In this document: piece by piece, positions 1-8,841 of the stretch
Layout: each line of letters begins with the position of its first letter
How positions within the stretch are numbered: the first letter of the stretch is position 1
Source of the DNA: Planctomycetota bacterium
GTDB taxonomy: Bacteria > Planctomycetota > J058 > JAJDCQ01
DNA length: 64,000 bases
Direction of reading: 5' to 3'
Assembly (NCBI GenBank): GCA_029260755.1
Contig: JAJDCQ010000230.1
Coordinates: 56,947 to 120,946, forward strand
Notes under the pieces: model-generated
Database searches by the model: none
Told to the model about the DNA's origin: nothing
Seen by the model: only the letters and a program-made list of their open reading frames with translations
Made by a program: the position numbers and the translations under genes

Positions 1-4
1 GGCG

Positions 5-2104
5 ATGGTCGCGCGCGACCGTTTCGAGAAAGCCCGCCACCCCCCGCTGGACGCGGAGACGCCCAGGCAGCGACGTGACCGCGAGGACCGGGCCCTCGCC
101 GCCGGTCTCGACGCGCTCGCCGCCGCCCTCACCCTCCACGCCCTCGCTCCCCAAGACGCCGACGCCCTCGGGAGCGCTCACGAGACGGCGATGGCGATGG
201 GCCACGTCGCCCTCGCCGCCGAGCAGTGGAGCGTCGCGGTGAGCGCGTTCGAGAAGGCGGCCGGGCTGGAGGTGAAGCCCGAGGTGGCGGTCGCGGCGAT
301 CGCGCAGGTCACGACCGCCCGCGATCGCGCCGCGAGCGACCGCCGGGCGAAGGTGCGGGCGATCCTCGAGGAGGCGACGAGCGGCTCGCTCGCCGGTCGG
401 CCTCTGCGTCAGTCCGAGGCGGTGATCGAGCTCGTCGCGCTGGGGAGCGAGGAGACGGCCTCCATCCTGATCAAGGCGGTCGACGACGTCGCCGCCGAGC
501 TGCGCCGGAGCGCGTCGGAGGTGCTCGCCGCTGGCGACCCGGCCCTCCCAGAGCTGGCCGAGGCGGCCGACCGCTGGCGATCCCTCGCCCTGGGGGCGAA
601 GCCGGACCGGGCCGACCGACGCGCCCTCGAGGCGGCCGTTCGGGCCATCGCACGGCGCGCTCCGGCTGACCTGACCAAGGGGAAGCCTCCCTCCTGGCGC
701 GAGGACATCGCGGTCGCGCAGTTGCGGCAGGTCGGGGAGCGGATCACCCTGGCGCAGATCTGCTGCGAGACGCTCGGCCACCTCCGGCGGGTCGATGCCA
801 TCGAACCGATCGCCCGGTATCTCTTCGCCATCGCGGATGAGCATCTCGCCATGACCGCCGGGGAGGCGCTTTGCCGGATCGGAGACGCGCGCGGTGTCCG
901 CCTCGCCCTCGAAGTGATCGACCACCCGGGCAGCTGCCTCCCCGAGCAAGGGCCTTACTCGCGCCGGCTTCGCACGATCCTGCGGTCATCGCCCGATGCC
1001 GACTCGCTGGTCGCGGCACCGCTCGAAGTCGAGACGCCCGAAGCGCTCCACGAGCGGGCATGGGCGCGCGAGATGACGGGCGATCTCGAGGGGGCCTCCG
1101 CCGACTGGTCGCGCGCCCTGGAGCTCGACCCGACTTTCCAGAAGGCCTGGCACAACCGGGGATTGGTGAAGCAGCGGCTCGGCGACCTCCCCGGCTCGCT
1201 CGCCGACCTCGGGCGGGCGCTCGAGCTCGCCCCGACCGACCCGGTCACGATCGCCAGCCACGGAGCCGTTCTGGCGATGTCGGGCCGCCCGACCGATGCG
1301 ATCGCCGCCCTCGAGCGAGCAACCAGGCTCGACCCGCAGTTCGCGGAGGGCTGGGCGGTCCTCGGACAGATCCGGGCCACGCAAGGTGACCTCCGGCGCG
1401 CCCGGGCAGACCTCGACCGAGCCATCGCCCTCGAGCCGCGCTCCTCCCAGACGCTCGGCACGCGTGGCCAGATCCGGCTGGAGCTCGGCGACGTGAGGGG
1501 CGCGATCGTCGACCTCTCGGCAGCCATCGACGCCGATCCCATGTCGGGCCACGCCTGGCGCCTTCGAGGTCGCGCGCTCGCAGCCACGGGCGATCCCGCC
1601 AGCGCGCTCGCCGACCTCGACCGGGCGATCGAGCTCGGTGAGCGCGATGCGGGCACCCTCCACGCGCGCGGCGTCGCGCGTCACCGGCTCGGCCAACTCG
1701 AGGGGGCCCGGGCCGACTTCGACCGGGTCCTCGAGCTCGAGCCGCGTCACCTGAACGCCCTCCGGCTCCGCTCGCTCGTTCGACACGGGTTCGGCCAGCT
1801 CGCCGAAGCCGAGGCCGACCTCGACCTGGCGCTCTCGCTGGACCCTCGCGATCCCGGAACGCTGAGCAATCGCGGCGGCATCCGCAAGGACCGCGGTGAC
1901 CTCGCCGGGGCGCTCGAGGACTTCGATCGAGCGCTCGCCCTCGACCCGCGCTTCGCCGCCGCGCACTTCGGCAGGGCCATCGTCCACGCCGCCGCGGGAC
2001 GCCACGACGCGGCGGAGGAGGACCTCGGCCGGGGACTGAGCCTCTGGCCGGACTACCCGGGCGCCCCCAAGCTCCGCGCGACCCTCGACGAGCTCCGCCG
2101 CTGA
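5..2104 (+). CDS. TPR/HEAT-repeat protein, start possibly upstream of window
   Basis: The 699-residue product is built of repeats. Residues about 115-310 are helical and HEAT-like, and from about 345 to the end there are about ten 34-residue TPR units with the usual pattern (A..G...A..D...AL.LDP). No signal peptide or membrane segment is visible, so a cytoplasmic scaffold is likely. The first ATG lies at base 5 and the frame stays open to the window edge, so the true start may be outside; in this kind of genome such a tail often follows a Ser/Thr kinase domain. It converges with the next gene with 13 bases between the stops. Partners are unknown. Confidence 0.8.
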   Translation: MVARDRFEKARHPPLDAETPRQRRDREDRALAAGLDALAAALTLHALAPQDADALGSAHETAMAMGHVALAAEQWSVAVSAFEKAAGLEVKPEVAVAAIAQVTTARDRAASDRRAKVRAILEEATSGSLAGRPLRQSEAVIELVALGSEETASILIKAVDDVAAELRRSASEVLAAGDPALPELAEAADRWRSLALGAKPDRADRRALEAAVRAIARRAPADLTKGKPPSWREDIAVAQLRQVGERITLAQICCETLGHLRRVDAIEPIARYLFAIADEHLAMTAGEALCRIGDARGVRLALEVIDHPGSCLPEQGPYSRRLRTILRSSPDADSLVAAPLEVETPEALHERAWAREMTGDLEGASADWSRALELDPTFQKAWHNRGLVKQRLGDLPGSLADLGRALELAPTDPVTIASHGAVLAMSGRPTDAIAALERATRLDPQFAEGWAVLGQIRATQGDLRRARADLDRAIALEPRSSQTLGTRGQIRLELGDVRGAIVDLSAAIDADPMSGHAWRLRGRALAATGDPASALADLDRAIELGERDAGTLHARGVARHRLGQLEGARADFDRVLELEPRHLNALRLRSLVRHGFGQLAEAEADLDLALSLDPRDPGTLSNRGGIRKDRGDLAGALEDFDRALALDPRFAAAHFGRAIVHAAAGRHDAAEEDLGRGLSLWPDYPGAPKLRATLDELRR

Positions 2105-2117
2105 CGGCGCGCGCCGA

Positions 2118-3014
2118 TCAGGCGCCGCCCTCGGCGGCGGGCGCCGGGAGTGGCGCGCTGGCCTCGAGCACCGGCTCGGGGAAGCGGGGGAGGCGCTCGA
2201 GGTAGACCTGGTCGTGGCTGTTGATCAGCGTCACCTCGGGCCGGGCCCGCAAGGCCGCCAGCCTTCGGATCGTCTCCTGCTCGCGGTCGGCGTCGTCGAC
2301 GACTGCCCAGCGGAAGACGCGCATCCCGGGGCCGAGAGCGGTGCGCGGGATGTCGGGGACGTCGAGCTCGCTGTCCCGGAAGTACGCATCGCCGGCGTGG
2401 ACGAGGACGCGCTCGCCGACCGCGATCGCGAAGGCCACGTGGCCACGGCTGTGGCCCGGCGTGTCGAGGGCGGTGACGACGCCGTCGCCGAAGAGGTCGC
2501 GGCTCCGGTCGAGGCCGAACGCCTCGCCTCCGTCGAGCGAGAACACGCTCCACCGCGGGCCATGCTCCCAGGCGCGCCCGTCGTAGCCCATGTTCGGCAG
2601 CGGCCAGACGCTCGCGTTCGCGCGGGCGAACTCCTCGGCCGAGACGTGGACGCGCGCGGTCGGGAAGTCCTCGAGCGCGCCGGCGTGGTCGAGGTGGAGG
2701 TGCGTCAGGACGACGTCGGTGACGTCATCGGGGGCGAAGCCGAGCTCGCGCAGCCGCCCCGTCGCCGTCTCCTCGTGGGGGAGCTGGACCGGCATGAGCG
2801 AGCAGAAGCGCAGCCCCGGATAGTCGAGCGGGCTCCGGGCCGTCCGCTCCCCGAACCCGACGTCGACGAGGACGAGGCGGTCGACCGTCTGCACGATCGC
2901 GCAGGTGATCGGCATGTTGCAGCGGCGGACCGACCCCGACCGCTCGAGGAGCGCCTCGATCGCCAGGAGGTGACCGGTGCTGAACAGCCAGACGCGCGTC
3001 ATCGAGTCGGGCAC
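2118..3014 (-). CDS. MBL-fold metallo-hydrolase, lactonase-like
   Basis: A 298-residue metallo-beta-lactamase-fold hydrolase. The zinc signature THLHLDH (His105, His107, Asp109, His110) is followed by a metal His in TPGHSRGH (about 188), the bridging Asp of HAGDAYF (about 209) and the last metal His of SHDQ (about 267). This motif set and spacing match the N-acyl-homoserine lactonase (AttM/AiiA-like) branch, but substrates in this branch vary, so lactone hydrolysis is inference. There is no signal peptide, so it should be cytoplasmic. An alternative start is the ATG at 3002 (MTRVWLF). Its 5' side abuts repeat element A1, and no clear promoter is seen. Confidence 0.85.
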   Translation of the reverse strand: MPDSMTRVWLFSTGHLLAIEALLERSGSVRRCNMPITCAIVQTVDRLVLVDVGFGERTARSPLDYPGLRFCSLMPVQLPHEETATGRLRELGFAPDDVTDVVLTHLHLDHAGALEDFPTARVHVSAEEFARANASVWPLPNMGYDGRAWEHGPRWSVFSLDGGEAFGLDRSRDLFGDGVVTALDTPGHSRGHVAFAIAVGERVLVHAGDAYFRDSELDVPDIPRTALGPGMRVFRWAVVDDADREQETIRRLAALRARPEVTLINSHDQVYLERLPRFPEPVLEASAPLPAPAAEGGA

Positions 3015-3040
3015 CCCTGATCGGCTCCGCCGGCGATGAG

Positions 3041-3269
3041 GATGTCACCACGGAGACACGGAGAACACGGAGGATTCACGGAGAGAGCGCGGGCAGCGCT
3101 TCCTGGGTTGGTGTCGTCGCTTCGCGACGCGGATGGATGACGAAGGCACGGAGCCGATTCTCTCCCTTCGCTCCATCGCGAGCGACGATCCTCAGGAGAC
3201 GAGGCCCGAACGGAGATTCTCCGTGTCCTCCGTGTCTCCGTGGTGACATCCCGCTCGCCGAAGGCGAGC
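3041..3269. repeat. Family A inverted-repeat element, copy A1
   Basis: Left arm 3041-3084 and right arm 3211-3250 are near-perfect reverse complements built on the unit ACGGAG repeated every 8-9 bases, and each outer end reads GATGTCACCACGGAG. Inside is a conserved stretch (GCGGGCAGCGCTTCCTGGG) and a small hairpin CGTCGC-TTC-GCGACG at 3115-3129. Outside the right arm is a hairpin GCTCGCC-GAA-GGCGAGC at 3253-3269. The same parts recur in the same relative order in copies A2 (25014-25299) and A3 (51748-52010); A1 is in the opposite orientation to those two. It fills the gap between a gene start and the 3' end of the next gene. It encodes nothing convincing. Confidence 0.85.
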
Positions 3270-3289
3270 TCGCTCGCGGCTGGCTCGGG

Positions 3290-4303
3290 TCAGTCCCGCT
3301 TCGGCCCGCTCTTCTCGTCGCGCTCGTTCGCCCGCTCCGCCATCCGCTTCCAGGCCTCCGACTCGTAGAAGTCGGGCGGCCCGAGCTCCGGCGCGCCGAC
3401 GGGCGTCTCCATCTCGGCGTGAGCCATCGCTACGAACTCGGGGTGGTCGTGGAGCTTGCGGAGGGCGTAGTCGCTCCGCGCCTCCTGCGTCTCGTACCAC
3501 CTCACGGCGTCGTTGCTCTCGAACTCGAAGAAGTGCCGACGGAGGTACTCGATCCCGCGCTCGATGTCGCCGCACTCGGCGTAGATCGATGCGAGGTTGT
3601 AGGACATCGAGGGGTCGAGCTTCGTCGACTCGACGATCGCGAGCGCCTCGGCATGCTGGCCGTTCTGCGCCAGCAGGGTCGCCCAGTAGACCTTGGTGTA
3701 GGGATCCTGCGGCGCGAGGTCGAGCGCCTTCTTCGCGTAGCCGCGCGCCTTCTCGAAGTAGCCCTCGCTGTTCCAGAAGACGGCGAGGTTGCGGTAGGCG
3801 AGCTGCGTCGGATGGATCCGCGTGCTCGCCTCGATCATCTTCACGCCCTTCTCGAACTTGTTCGAGAAGATCGTCATCTTGCCGATGCCGTGGGTGGCGA
3901 TGGCCCGGCTGAAGGCGTCGGCCTTCTCGCCCATGTCGAGGATCTTCTGGAACTCCTCGTGGGCGAGGTCCCAGCGACCGATGTGGTGGCGGTAGAGCTC
4001 GCCGAGGAAGCGGAACGGGACCGGGTCGGTCGGGTCGACCTCGGAGGCGGCCTTGTAGGCCTTCTCGGCCTCGGCGTACCGGCCGAAGAGCTCGTGATGG
4101 AGACCGTCCTCCATCAGATGCTGGACCTTCTCGGCCCGGGCGAACCACGCGTCGTCATCGGCCAGGCCGGCCTCGGGGTCCGAGTCGGCCTCGGTCGACT
4201 CGTCCATCGCGCGGGCGGCTCCGAGGCCAACGGCGAGGAGGAGTCCGGCGATCACGGCGCCGCGGCTGCGCGACGGGTTCGAAAGGCGGGCGGGATGCGA
4301 CAC
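3290..4303 (-). CDS. Exported TPR protein, paralogue of the gene upstream
   Basis: A 337-residue protein with an N-terminal signal peptide (hydrophobic core about residues 15-30, likely cleavage after ARA at 32), so it probably acts in the periplasm. Degenerate TPR helices cover about residues 55-260. It is clearly paralogous to the gene just upstream in the operon: both have a VQxLxEDGL start to the repeats, a DPxDPVPxRFxGEL block and an HPTxLxYRN block. The start lies 11 bases past the stop of that gene, so the two are co-transcribed. A charged tail (ERDEKSGPKRD) closes the protein. The function is unknown. Confidence 0.8.
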   Translation of the reverse strand: MSHPARLSNPSRSRGAVIAGLLLAVGLGAARAMDESTEADSDPEAGLADDDAWFARAEKVQHLMEDGLHHELFGRYAEAEKAYKAASEVDPTDPVPFRFLGELYRHHIGRWDLAHEEFQKILDMGEKADAFSRAIATHGIGKMTIFSNKFEKGVKMIEASTRIHPTQLAYRNLAVFWNSEGYFEKARGYAKKALDLAPQDPYTKVYWATLLAQNGQHAEALAIVESTKLDPSMSYNLASIYAECGDIERGIEYLRRHFFEFESNDAVRWYETQEARSDYALRKLHDHPEFVAMAHAEMETPVGAPELGPPDFYESEAWKRMAERANERDEKSGPKRD

Positions 4304-4314
4304 GGCGAGCCCTC

Positions 4315-5256
4315 TCAGTCCTTCTTCTCGGACGCCTTCGTCAGCGCCAGGAACTTCTCATCCGCGCGGAGCGACTCGAACGCCCGGTCGCCCTGCGCCT
4401 CGAACTTCCACCGCTCGCGGGCGGCGTCCTGATCGATGAACTCGGTCAGGTAGCGGCCGAGGAAGTCGATCGCCTTGCCCGCGTCTCCGCTCAGCGCGTG
4501 GATCGCGGCGACGTTGTAGAACATGTCGGCCGTCGGCTCGACCGTGCCGAGGATCTTGAGCGCCCCCTCGGCGTCACCGCCGAGCGCCTGGAAGCGCGCG
4601 TAGAAGACCTTGTTGAACGGGTCGTTCGGCTCGAGCGCCAGCGCCTTCTTGGCGTAGCTCTGCCCGATGGCGTCCTGCTTCACGTAGGTCATGTGGATCG
4701 CCATGTTGCGGTAGCAGAGGGCGGTCGGGTGGGCCTTGATGGAGCGCTTGAAGTAGTCCATCCCGCCGCGGTAGTTCTCCTCGGTGACGAGGATCTTGCC
4801 GAGGCCGTGGCACGCGATCGCCTCGGTCACCTTGTCGCGGGCGCGAGCCGACTGCGCCTCGACGAGGGCGAGCGCCTTCTCGAAGGCCACCTTGGCCGCG
4901 GCCCAGTCGCCGAGGTGGACGCGCTGAAGCTCTCCGACGAACCGAAGCGGCACCGGATCCTCGGGATCGAGCTCGGCCGCCTTGCTGTAGCTGGCGAGGG
5001 CGATCGCGAAGTCCTGCTCGAGCTCGGCGACGAGGCCGTCCTCGAGCAGCTCCTGCACCTGCTCGTCGATCCCCGGCTCCTCCTCGTCGGCCGAGGGCTC
5101 CCCCTCGTCGTCGTCCGCCTCGTCGTCGCCGGCGGCCGCCTTGGCGGGCTTCTCGTCATCCGCGAGAGCGGCCGACGGGTCGAGAACGGCGGACGAGGCG
5201 AGCGCGGCGGCGACGGCGACGAGCCCGGTCGCCACGAAGGACCACGGCCTGATCAT
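4315..5256 (-). CDS. Exported TPR protein with acidic linker
   Basis: A 313-residue protein starting at the ATG at 5256 (MIRPWSF), chosen because it gives a good signal peptide (cleavage after ALA near residue 32); the longer open frame above it is Ser/Arg junk. The mature protein begins with a strongly acidic, low-complexity stretch (about residues 35-65, DDEADDDEGEPSADEEEP) followed by TPR-like helices. It is the paralogue of the next gene downstream, sharing the blocks listed there. It lies in a minus-strand set with the Gly-rich exported protein upstream (103-base gap) and the TPR paralogue downstream (11-base gap). The role is unknown; a periplasmic scaffold is the simplest guess. Confidence 0.8.
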   Translation of the reverse strand: MIRPWSFVATGLVAVAAALASSAVLDPSAALADDEKPAKAAAGDDEADDDEGEPSADEEEPGIDEQVQELLEDGLVAELEQDFAIALASYSKAAELDPEDPVPLRFVGELQRVHLGDWAAAKVAFEKALALVEAQSARARDKVTEAIACHGLGKILVTEENYRGGMDYFKRSIKAHPTALCYRNMAIHMTYVKQDAIGQSYAKKALALEPNDPFNKVFYARFQALGGDAEGALKILGTVEPTADMFYNVAAIHALSGDAGKAIDFLGRYLTEFIDQDAARERWKFEAQGDRAFESLRADEKFLALTKASEKKD

Positions 5257-5359
5257 CAGAGCCTCCAGGGCGCCGAGGCGCCGTCTTTCGATGTCCACAC
5301 GGTCAGCGAGCGGCAGCGCTCGATTCGACGAGCCTGCCCGAGCAGCAGGGGTCCGATCG

Positions 5360-6283
5360 CTAGCGCAGCCCCTCGAGGGCGCTCTGGCAGTCGGCCTCGA
5401 GCTCGGTGCCCTCGAGACCGGGCAGGAGCCACTCGAGCGTCTTGCGGGCCTCGCCCTTGTCCTGCAGCCCGCGGCACTCGTCGATGCGGGCGCGGGCCTT
5501 CTCGATCGCCTCGCCCCACATAGTGTTCGCCTGCTCGACGGCATCGTGGCCGCGCGACTCGCGAACGATCCGAAGGGTGGTGAGGCACCGGACGAGATCA
5601 TCGGCGGCGAGGAGGCGCTTGGCGAGATCGACCCTCTTCTGAAGGTCCTTGCGCTGTCCCTTGGACCAGCCCCCGGCGCCCGAGAGGGCGCTCTTGATCT
5701 TGCGGTAGCTGATCGCGTCGTCGGCGGACGACCGTCCCTCGAAGCGCTTGTACTCGTTGCCGTACTTGTCGGCGATGACGACGACGTGGAGGGTGCCATC
5801 GACCTTCCAGCGGGTCCGCCAGGCCTCCGAGGCATCGTAGTCGTACTTGATCGCGGGGTACTTCTTGCTCAGGTCCGCGAGGATCTTGGTGTGGAACGCA
5901 TCGTGGGTCTCGGAGTCGCGCTCGGGGAGGAAGTAATGGAGGTGGCCGTAGCTCCGGCCGGTCGTCATCTCGTCGGCGTCGGCGTGATCGACCCAGACCG
6001 TGTTGTAGATCTCGGCGCGAACCTTGCCGCTCTTCTCCTTGGAGGAGCTCCGGCTCGAGCCGCCGAGGCGCTTGCTCGACGACTGCCGATCACTCTCGGG
6101 GCGCGCCGGCGTCTTCTTCTTCTTGGGCTTGTTCGTGAACCCGCCGCCGCCGCGTCGAACCCGGCTTCCACCGCCACCACCGCCACCGCCGCCGCCGCAG
6201 GTGGCGTAGGCGTCGGTCGCTCCGATCCCCATGGCGATGATCACGGCGAGGACGGATGAGGAGGCAGCCTTGGCGATGTTCAT
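5360..6283 (-). CDS. Exported protein with poly-Gly and basic linker, unknown function
   Basis: 307 residues. The signal peptide (hydrophobic core about 10-25) is probably cut after DAYA, leaving a mature N-terminus that starts TC followed by a run of ten glycines, then a basic Lys/Arg/Ser-rich linker to about residue 85. The folded part (about 88-200) includes VVVIADKYGNEYKRF, reminiscent of the end of a thioredoxin-like strand, but no CxxC is present and I do not assign the family. The C-terminal third is helical with two Cys (CRGLQ and DCQSALEG). It is the first gene of the exported TPR operon; a plausible promoter lies at 6358-6387. Confidence 0.7.
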   Translation of the reverse strand: MNIAKAASSSVLAVIIAMGIGATDAYATCGGGGGGGGGGSRVRRGGGGFTNKPKKKKTPARPESDRQSSSKRLGGSSRSSSKEKSGKVRAEIYNTVWVDHADADEMTTGRSYGHLHYFLPERDSETHDAFHTKILADLSKKYPAIKYDYDASEAWRTRWKVDGTLHVVVIADKYGNEYKRFEGRSSADDAISYRKIKSALSGAGGWSKGQRKDLQKRVDLAKRLLAADDLVRCLTTLRIVRESRGHDAVEQANTMWGEAIEKARARIDECRGLQDKGEARKTLEWLLPGLEGTELEADCQSALEGLR

Positions 6284-6357
6284 TCCGAGTCTCCCGGGTG
6301 TACGAGCGTAGGGACGCGCCGCTGGGCGCTCATCCCCCCATTGGATGATGATGATCT

Positions 6358-6387
6358 CTTATAGCAGACCCCGCGCGCAGCTCACAA
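6358..6387 (-). promoter_or_regulatory. Candidate sigma-70 promoter for the 6283 gene
   Basis: On the minus strand TTGTGA is followed after 18 bases by TATAAG, in an otherwise very GC-rich region. Transcription would start near 6350, giving a leader of about 65 bases before the ATG at 6283. Confidence 0.4.
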
Positions 6388-6439
6388 GGAACCCGGCTCG
6401 CGAGCGCGGGTGCCCCGCGCATCGCGTCATAGGCCAACG

Positions 6440-6910
6440 TCAGGCGGAGCCGGGATCTCCGGCGGAACCGGGATCGAAGGGCTCTCCGCGGAGCCGCCCG
6501 ATCGTGAGGCGCTGGAAGCCAGGCAACGAGGCGTCGAGACCGGCCACGGGCGGGAGGGTCGGAGGAGGAGACGCGGGAGGCGACTCAGGAGGCGACGCAG
6601 GCGAGGGCGTCGGGGCAGACGAAGGGAGCGCCGACACGGGCTCGCCGGCGAGCGGATCGATCGATCGACAGAGCTCGCTCGCCCGCCCCCGGGCGGCGTC
6701 CCGCAACCGCTCGAGCTTCGCGCGCTCGTCGGCGCCGTCGGCCCGCGCGAGGAGGCCGTCGTAGAAGTCGACCGTCGAGAGCTCGCGCTGGAGCGCGGCG
6801 ACGAGCGCCGGCGGCTCGGCTGCCTCGGAGAGCTCGGGCGGCTCGGACGCTTCGCGAGCGTCGCCCGCGCCGGGCGCCTCCCGCGGCGGCGGATCCTCGG
6901 GGGTTTCCAT
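6440..6910 (-). CDS. Small Pro-rich protein with helical core, unknown function
   Basis: 156 residues from the ATG at 6910 (METPEDPPP); a start at 6946 is possible but adds only Arg-rich residues. Residues about 35-85 form a charged amphipathic helical segment (VAALQRELSTVDFYDGLLAR); the ends are Pro/Ala/Ser-rich and probably disordered. No signal peptide, membrane segment or known motif is seen. An antisense open frame of similar length exists, and this strand is preferred because of the helical core and agreement with neighbour orientation. Confidence that it is a real gene is only moderate. Confidence 0.5.
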   Translation of the reverse strand: METPEDPPPREAPGAGDAREASEPPELSEAAEPPALVAALQRELSTVDFYDGLLARADGADERAKLERLRDAARGRASELCRSIDPLAGEPVSALPSSAPTPSPASPPESPPASPPPTLPPVAGLDASLPGFQRLTIGRLRGEPFDPGSAGDPGSA

Positions 6911-6964
6911 GCCCCGAGGATACCGCCGACGCGGCCGCGTCCTCAACGTCGGCCGCGATCCATG

Positions 6965-8205
6965 TCAGATCGAGACCTGCCAGCCGAGGATCACGATCAG
7001 CTCGGTGTCGAGGGTCGGCCCGTCGTAGTGCTGCCAGACGGGCATGCCCACCTCCACCGCGATCCGGTGCCCCGAGAGTAGTCGGGCACGCTCGAGGGCG
7101 CCTTGAAGTTGGCCCCCACGAAGACGTCGAGCCGCTTGCCGGCGCGCCGATCCGGATCGGCCGTCGGGACGACGGCTCCGTTGAGCGCCCGGTCGCGCCC
7201 CGAGAAGTTCTCCCAGTAAGAGAGCTCGGCCCGGAGCGACAGACCGAGCCAGTCGGTCACCCGGCGGGCGCCCCAGGCGGTCGCCGTGTAGATCTCGCCC
7301 CAGCTGTAGCCGCGACGGCTGTGCCCCGAGATCGGGATGCGCACCTTGGCCTGCCCGCCCCACGACCAGTCGTCCGACTCCCCCATGTAGGTGAACCCGG
7401 GGATCATGTCGAACGTGCCCGAGCCGAGCTGCATCGGGTAGGGCAGCCGGATCGTCGCGCCGTTGAAGATCGTGTCCTTCTCGCCGATCCCGCCGGTCGG
7501 GAAGCTGATGCCGAGGTTGAGGTGGATGCGGTGGCCGCCGCTCTCGTCGCCCGAGTCGAGCACCTTGTAGAGGGCGGTCAACGAGACGTCGCCGATCCCG
7601 TCCGACTCGGTCGTGAAGCGGCCGCCCGTCCGGATGTCGTGGTCCATCGACTTGTAGACGATCGGGACCATGGCCATGAGGGTGAGGTCGTCGGTCGGCG
7701 CGTACATCACGCCGATCATGTGCATCTGCATGCTCATGTCGGTCGGCGCGACGGGAAAGTCGTTCAGGACGCGGCCGTCGCCCTGGCGGTGGCTCCCGTC
7801 GCGGTTGCCGTCCATGAGCATCAGCATGTAGCGGTAGCTGAGCATCCACTCGCCCGCCGCGTGGGTGTGGTCGGCCATCACGCCGATCGGGGCGTGACCG
7901 TCGGGTCGGGCGGCCGTCCAGCCGACGATCGGGCCGCGCGGGTCGCCGAGCTCGATCCGGGGCGAGTGGTCGTGGCCGTGGCCTCGATCCGTCGAGGCGT
8001 GGCTCGACTCGTCGTCGGCGGCCGGCGGAGCGTCGGCTCCGCCGTCTCGGTCATCGGCCTCGGAGACACCCGTCCCGAACGGGTCGCCCGGGCTGCTGTC
8101 GCCTCCGCGCGGCGGATCGTCGTCGGCGAAGGCGGGGGTCGCGGCGAGCGCCGCCAGCAAGATGCCGGCGGCCAGAGAGATGGTGATCCTCGTGATCGAG
8201 GTCAT
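6965..8205 (-). CDS. His/Met-rich outer-membrane channel-like protein, frameshifted
   Basis: The ATG at 8205 (MTSITRITISLAAGILLAAL) gives a signal peptide ending at AFA and has a strong ribosome site (GAGGAGAA). After an Asp/His-rich region (GHGHDHS) the protein has beta-barrel strands and a striking Met/His block (HTHAAGEWMLSYRYM, then MSMQMHMIGVMY), a pattern I associate with metal-linked outer-membrane proteins of the phenol-pathway transporter-like family. The reading frame runs on to 6997 with a non-homologous end, whereas the expected terminal strand (GHRIAVEVGMPVWQHYDG to LGWQVSI) is in another frame ending at 6965. Removing one CT at about 7074-7078 joins them (PDYSGHRIAVEVG). Either the gene is broken or the assembly has a 2-base error. 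Confidence 0.75.
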
Positions 8206-8362
8206 GGCGAGGTTCTCCTCGTTCGTGTTCGAGTTGCCTGATTGATGTCCGGATCGACGGACGAGGAGCCTCACGCGCCGTGGTGGACGCCGCGTGCGAT
8301 GCGCGCACGCGGACGCTCACCCTCCGGGCGGGGGTGCCGTCTCGACCGTCACGGGAGGGACG

Positions 8363-8812
8363 TCAGGCGGAACGAGGAGGGGGAACCGAAGGAGCGATGC
8401 GGAGATCGGGCGCCGGTCCGGATCGAACACCGGCCCGCCCGGTGAGGACCGGCGCGCGGAGCGCGCCCCCATCGGGCACGAGGCCGAGCTTCGCGTGATG
8501 GAGGCCGATCGTCCCGGGGTCGTCGCCGCCGCCGCAACAACCCGCGGCGCGGGCGAAGCCGTCGCGCGCCGGAGCGGGCGGCGTCGACTCGGCGTGGCAA
8601 GTGGGAGGGGCGGTCGGGGTCGCCTGGCGAGCGGCGCAGCAGCAGACGCCCGCGTCGTCGTCGGAGCAGGCGCAGCTCGCCGCCCGCCCGTGCGCGTCGC
8701 ACCCCGCGCCCTCGCCCGAGGACAGCTCGGCCAGCCGGGCGGCGGCGGGAAGCACACTGGCCGCCAGGAAGGCGGCCAGCGCGAGGATCGTGACTGGCGA
8801 CCGCGCTCTCAC
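8363..8812 (-). CDS. Cys-rich exported protein, possibly metal binding
   Basis: 149 residues with a clear signal peptide (core about 7-24, cleavage near AAA at 25). The mature part holds nine cysteines between residues 38 and 93, including CxC, CCC and CCGGG groupings, and then a Pro/Gly-rich tail. No family is recognised. It is transcribed toward the His/Met-rich outer-membrane protein (157 bases downstream), and Cys-rich plus Met/His-rich exported neighbours suggest copper or another soft metal as a shared substrate; this is inference. Confidence 0.6.
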   Translation of the reverse strand: MRARSPVTILALAAFLAASVLPAAARLAELSSGEGAGCDAHGRAASCACSDDDAGVCCCAARQATPTAPPTCHAESTPPAPARDGFARAAGCCGGGDDPGTIGLHHAKLGLVPDGGALRAPVLTGRAGVRSGPAPDLRIAPSVPPPRSA

Positions 8813-8841
8813 GGCCGCGATTGTAACCGAGATCGGCGAGA

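Noticed and set aside
3041..3084. CRISPR-like short regular repeats
   Set aside because: The 8-9 base period with no spacers and an inverted partner arm is a hairpin repeat, not an array; no cas gene is present.
6410..7081. Plus-strand 223-codon frame opposite the small Pro-rich gene
   Set aside because: Very Arg/Gly-rich and crosses the end of the outer-membrane channel gene; typical shadow.
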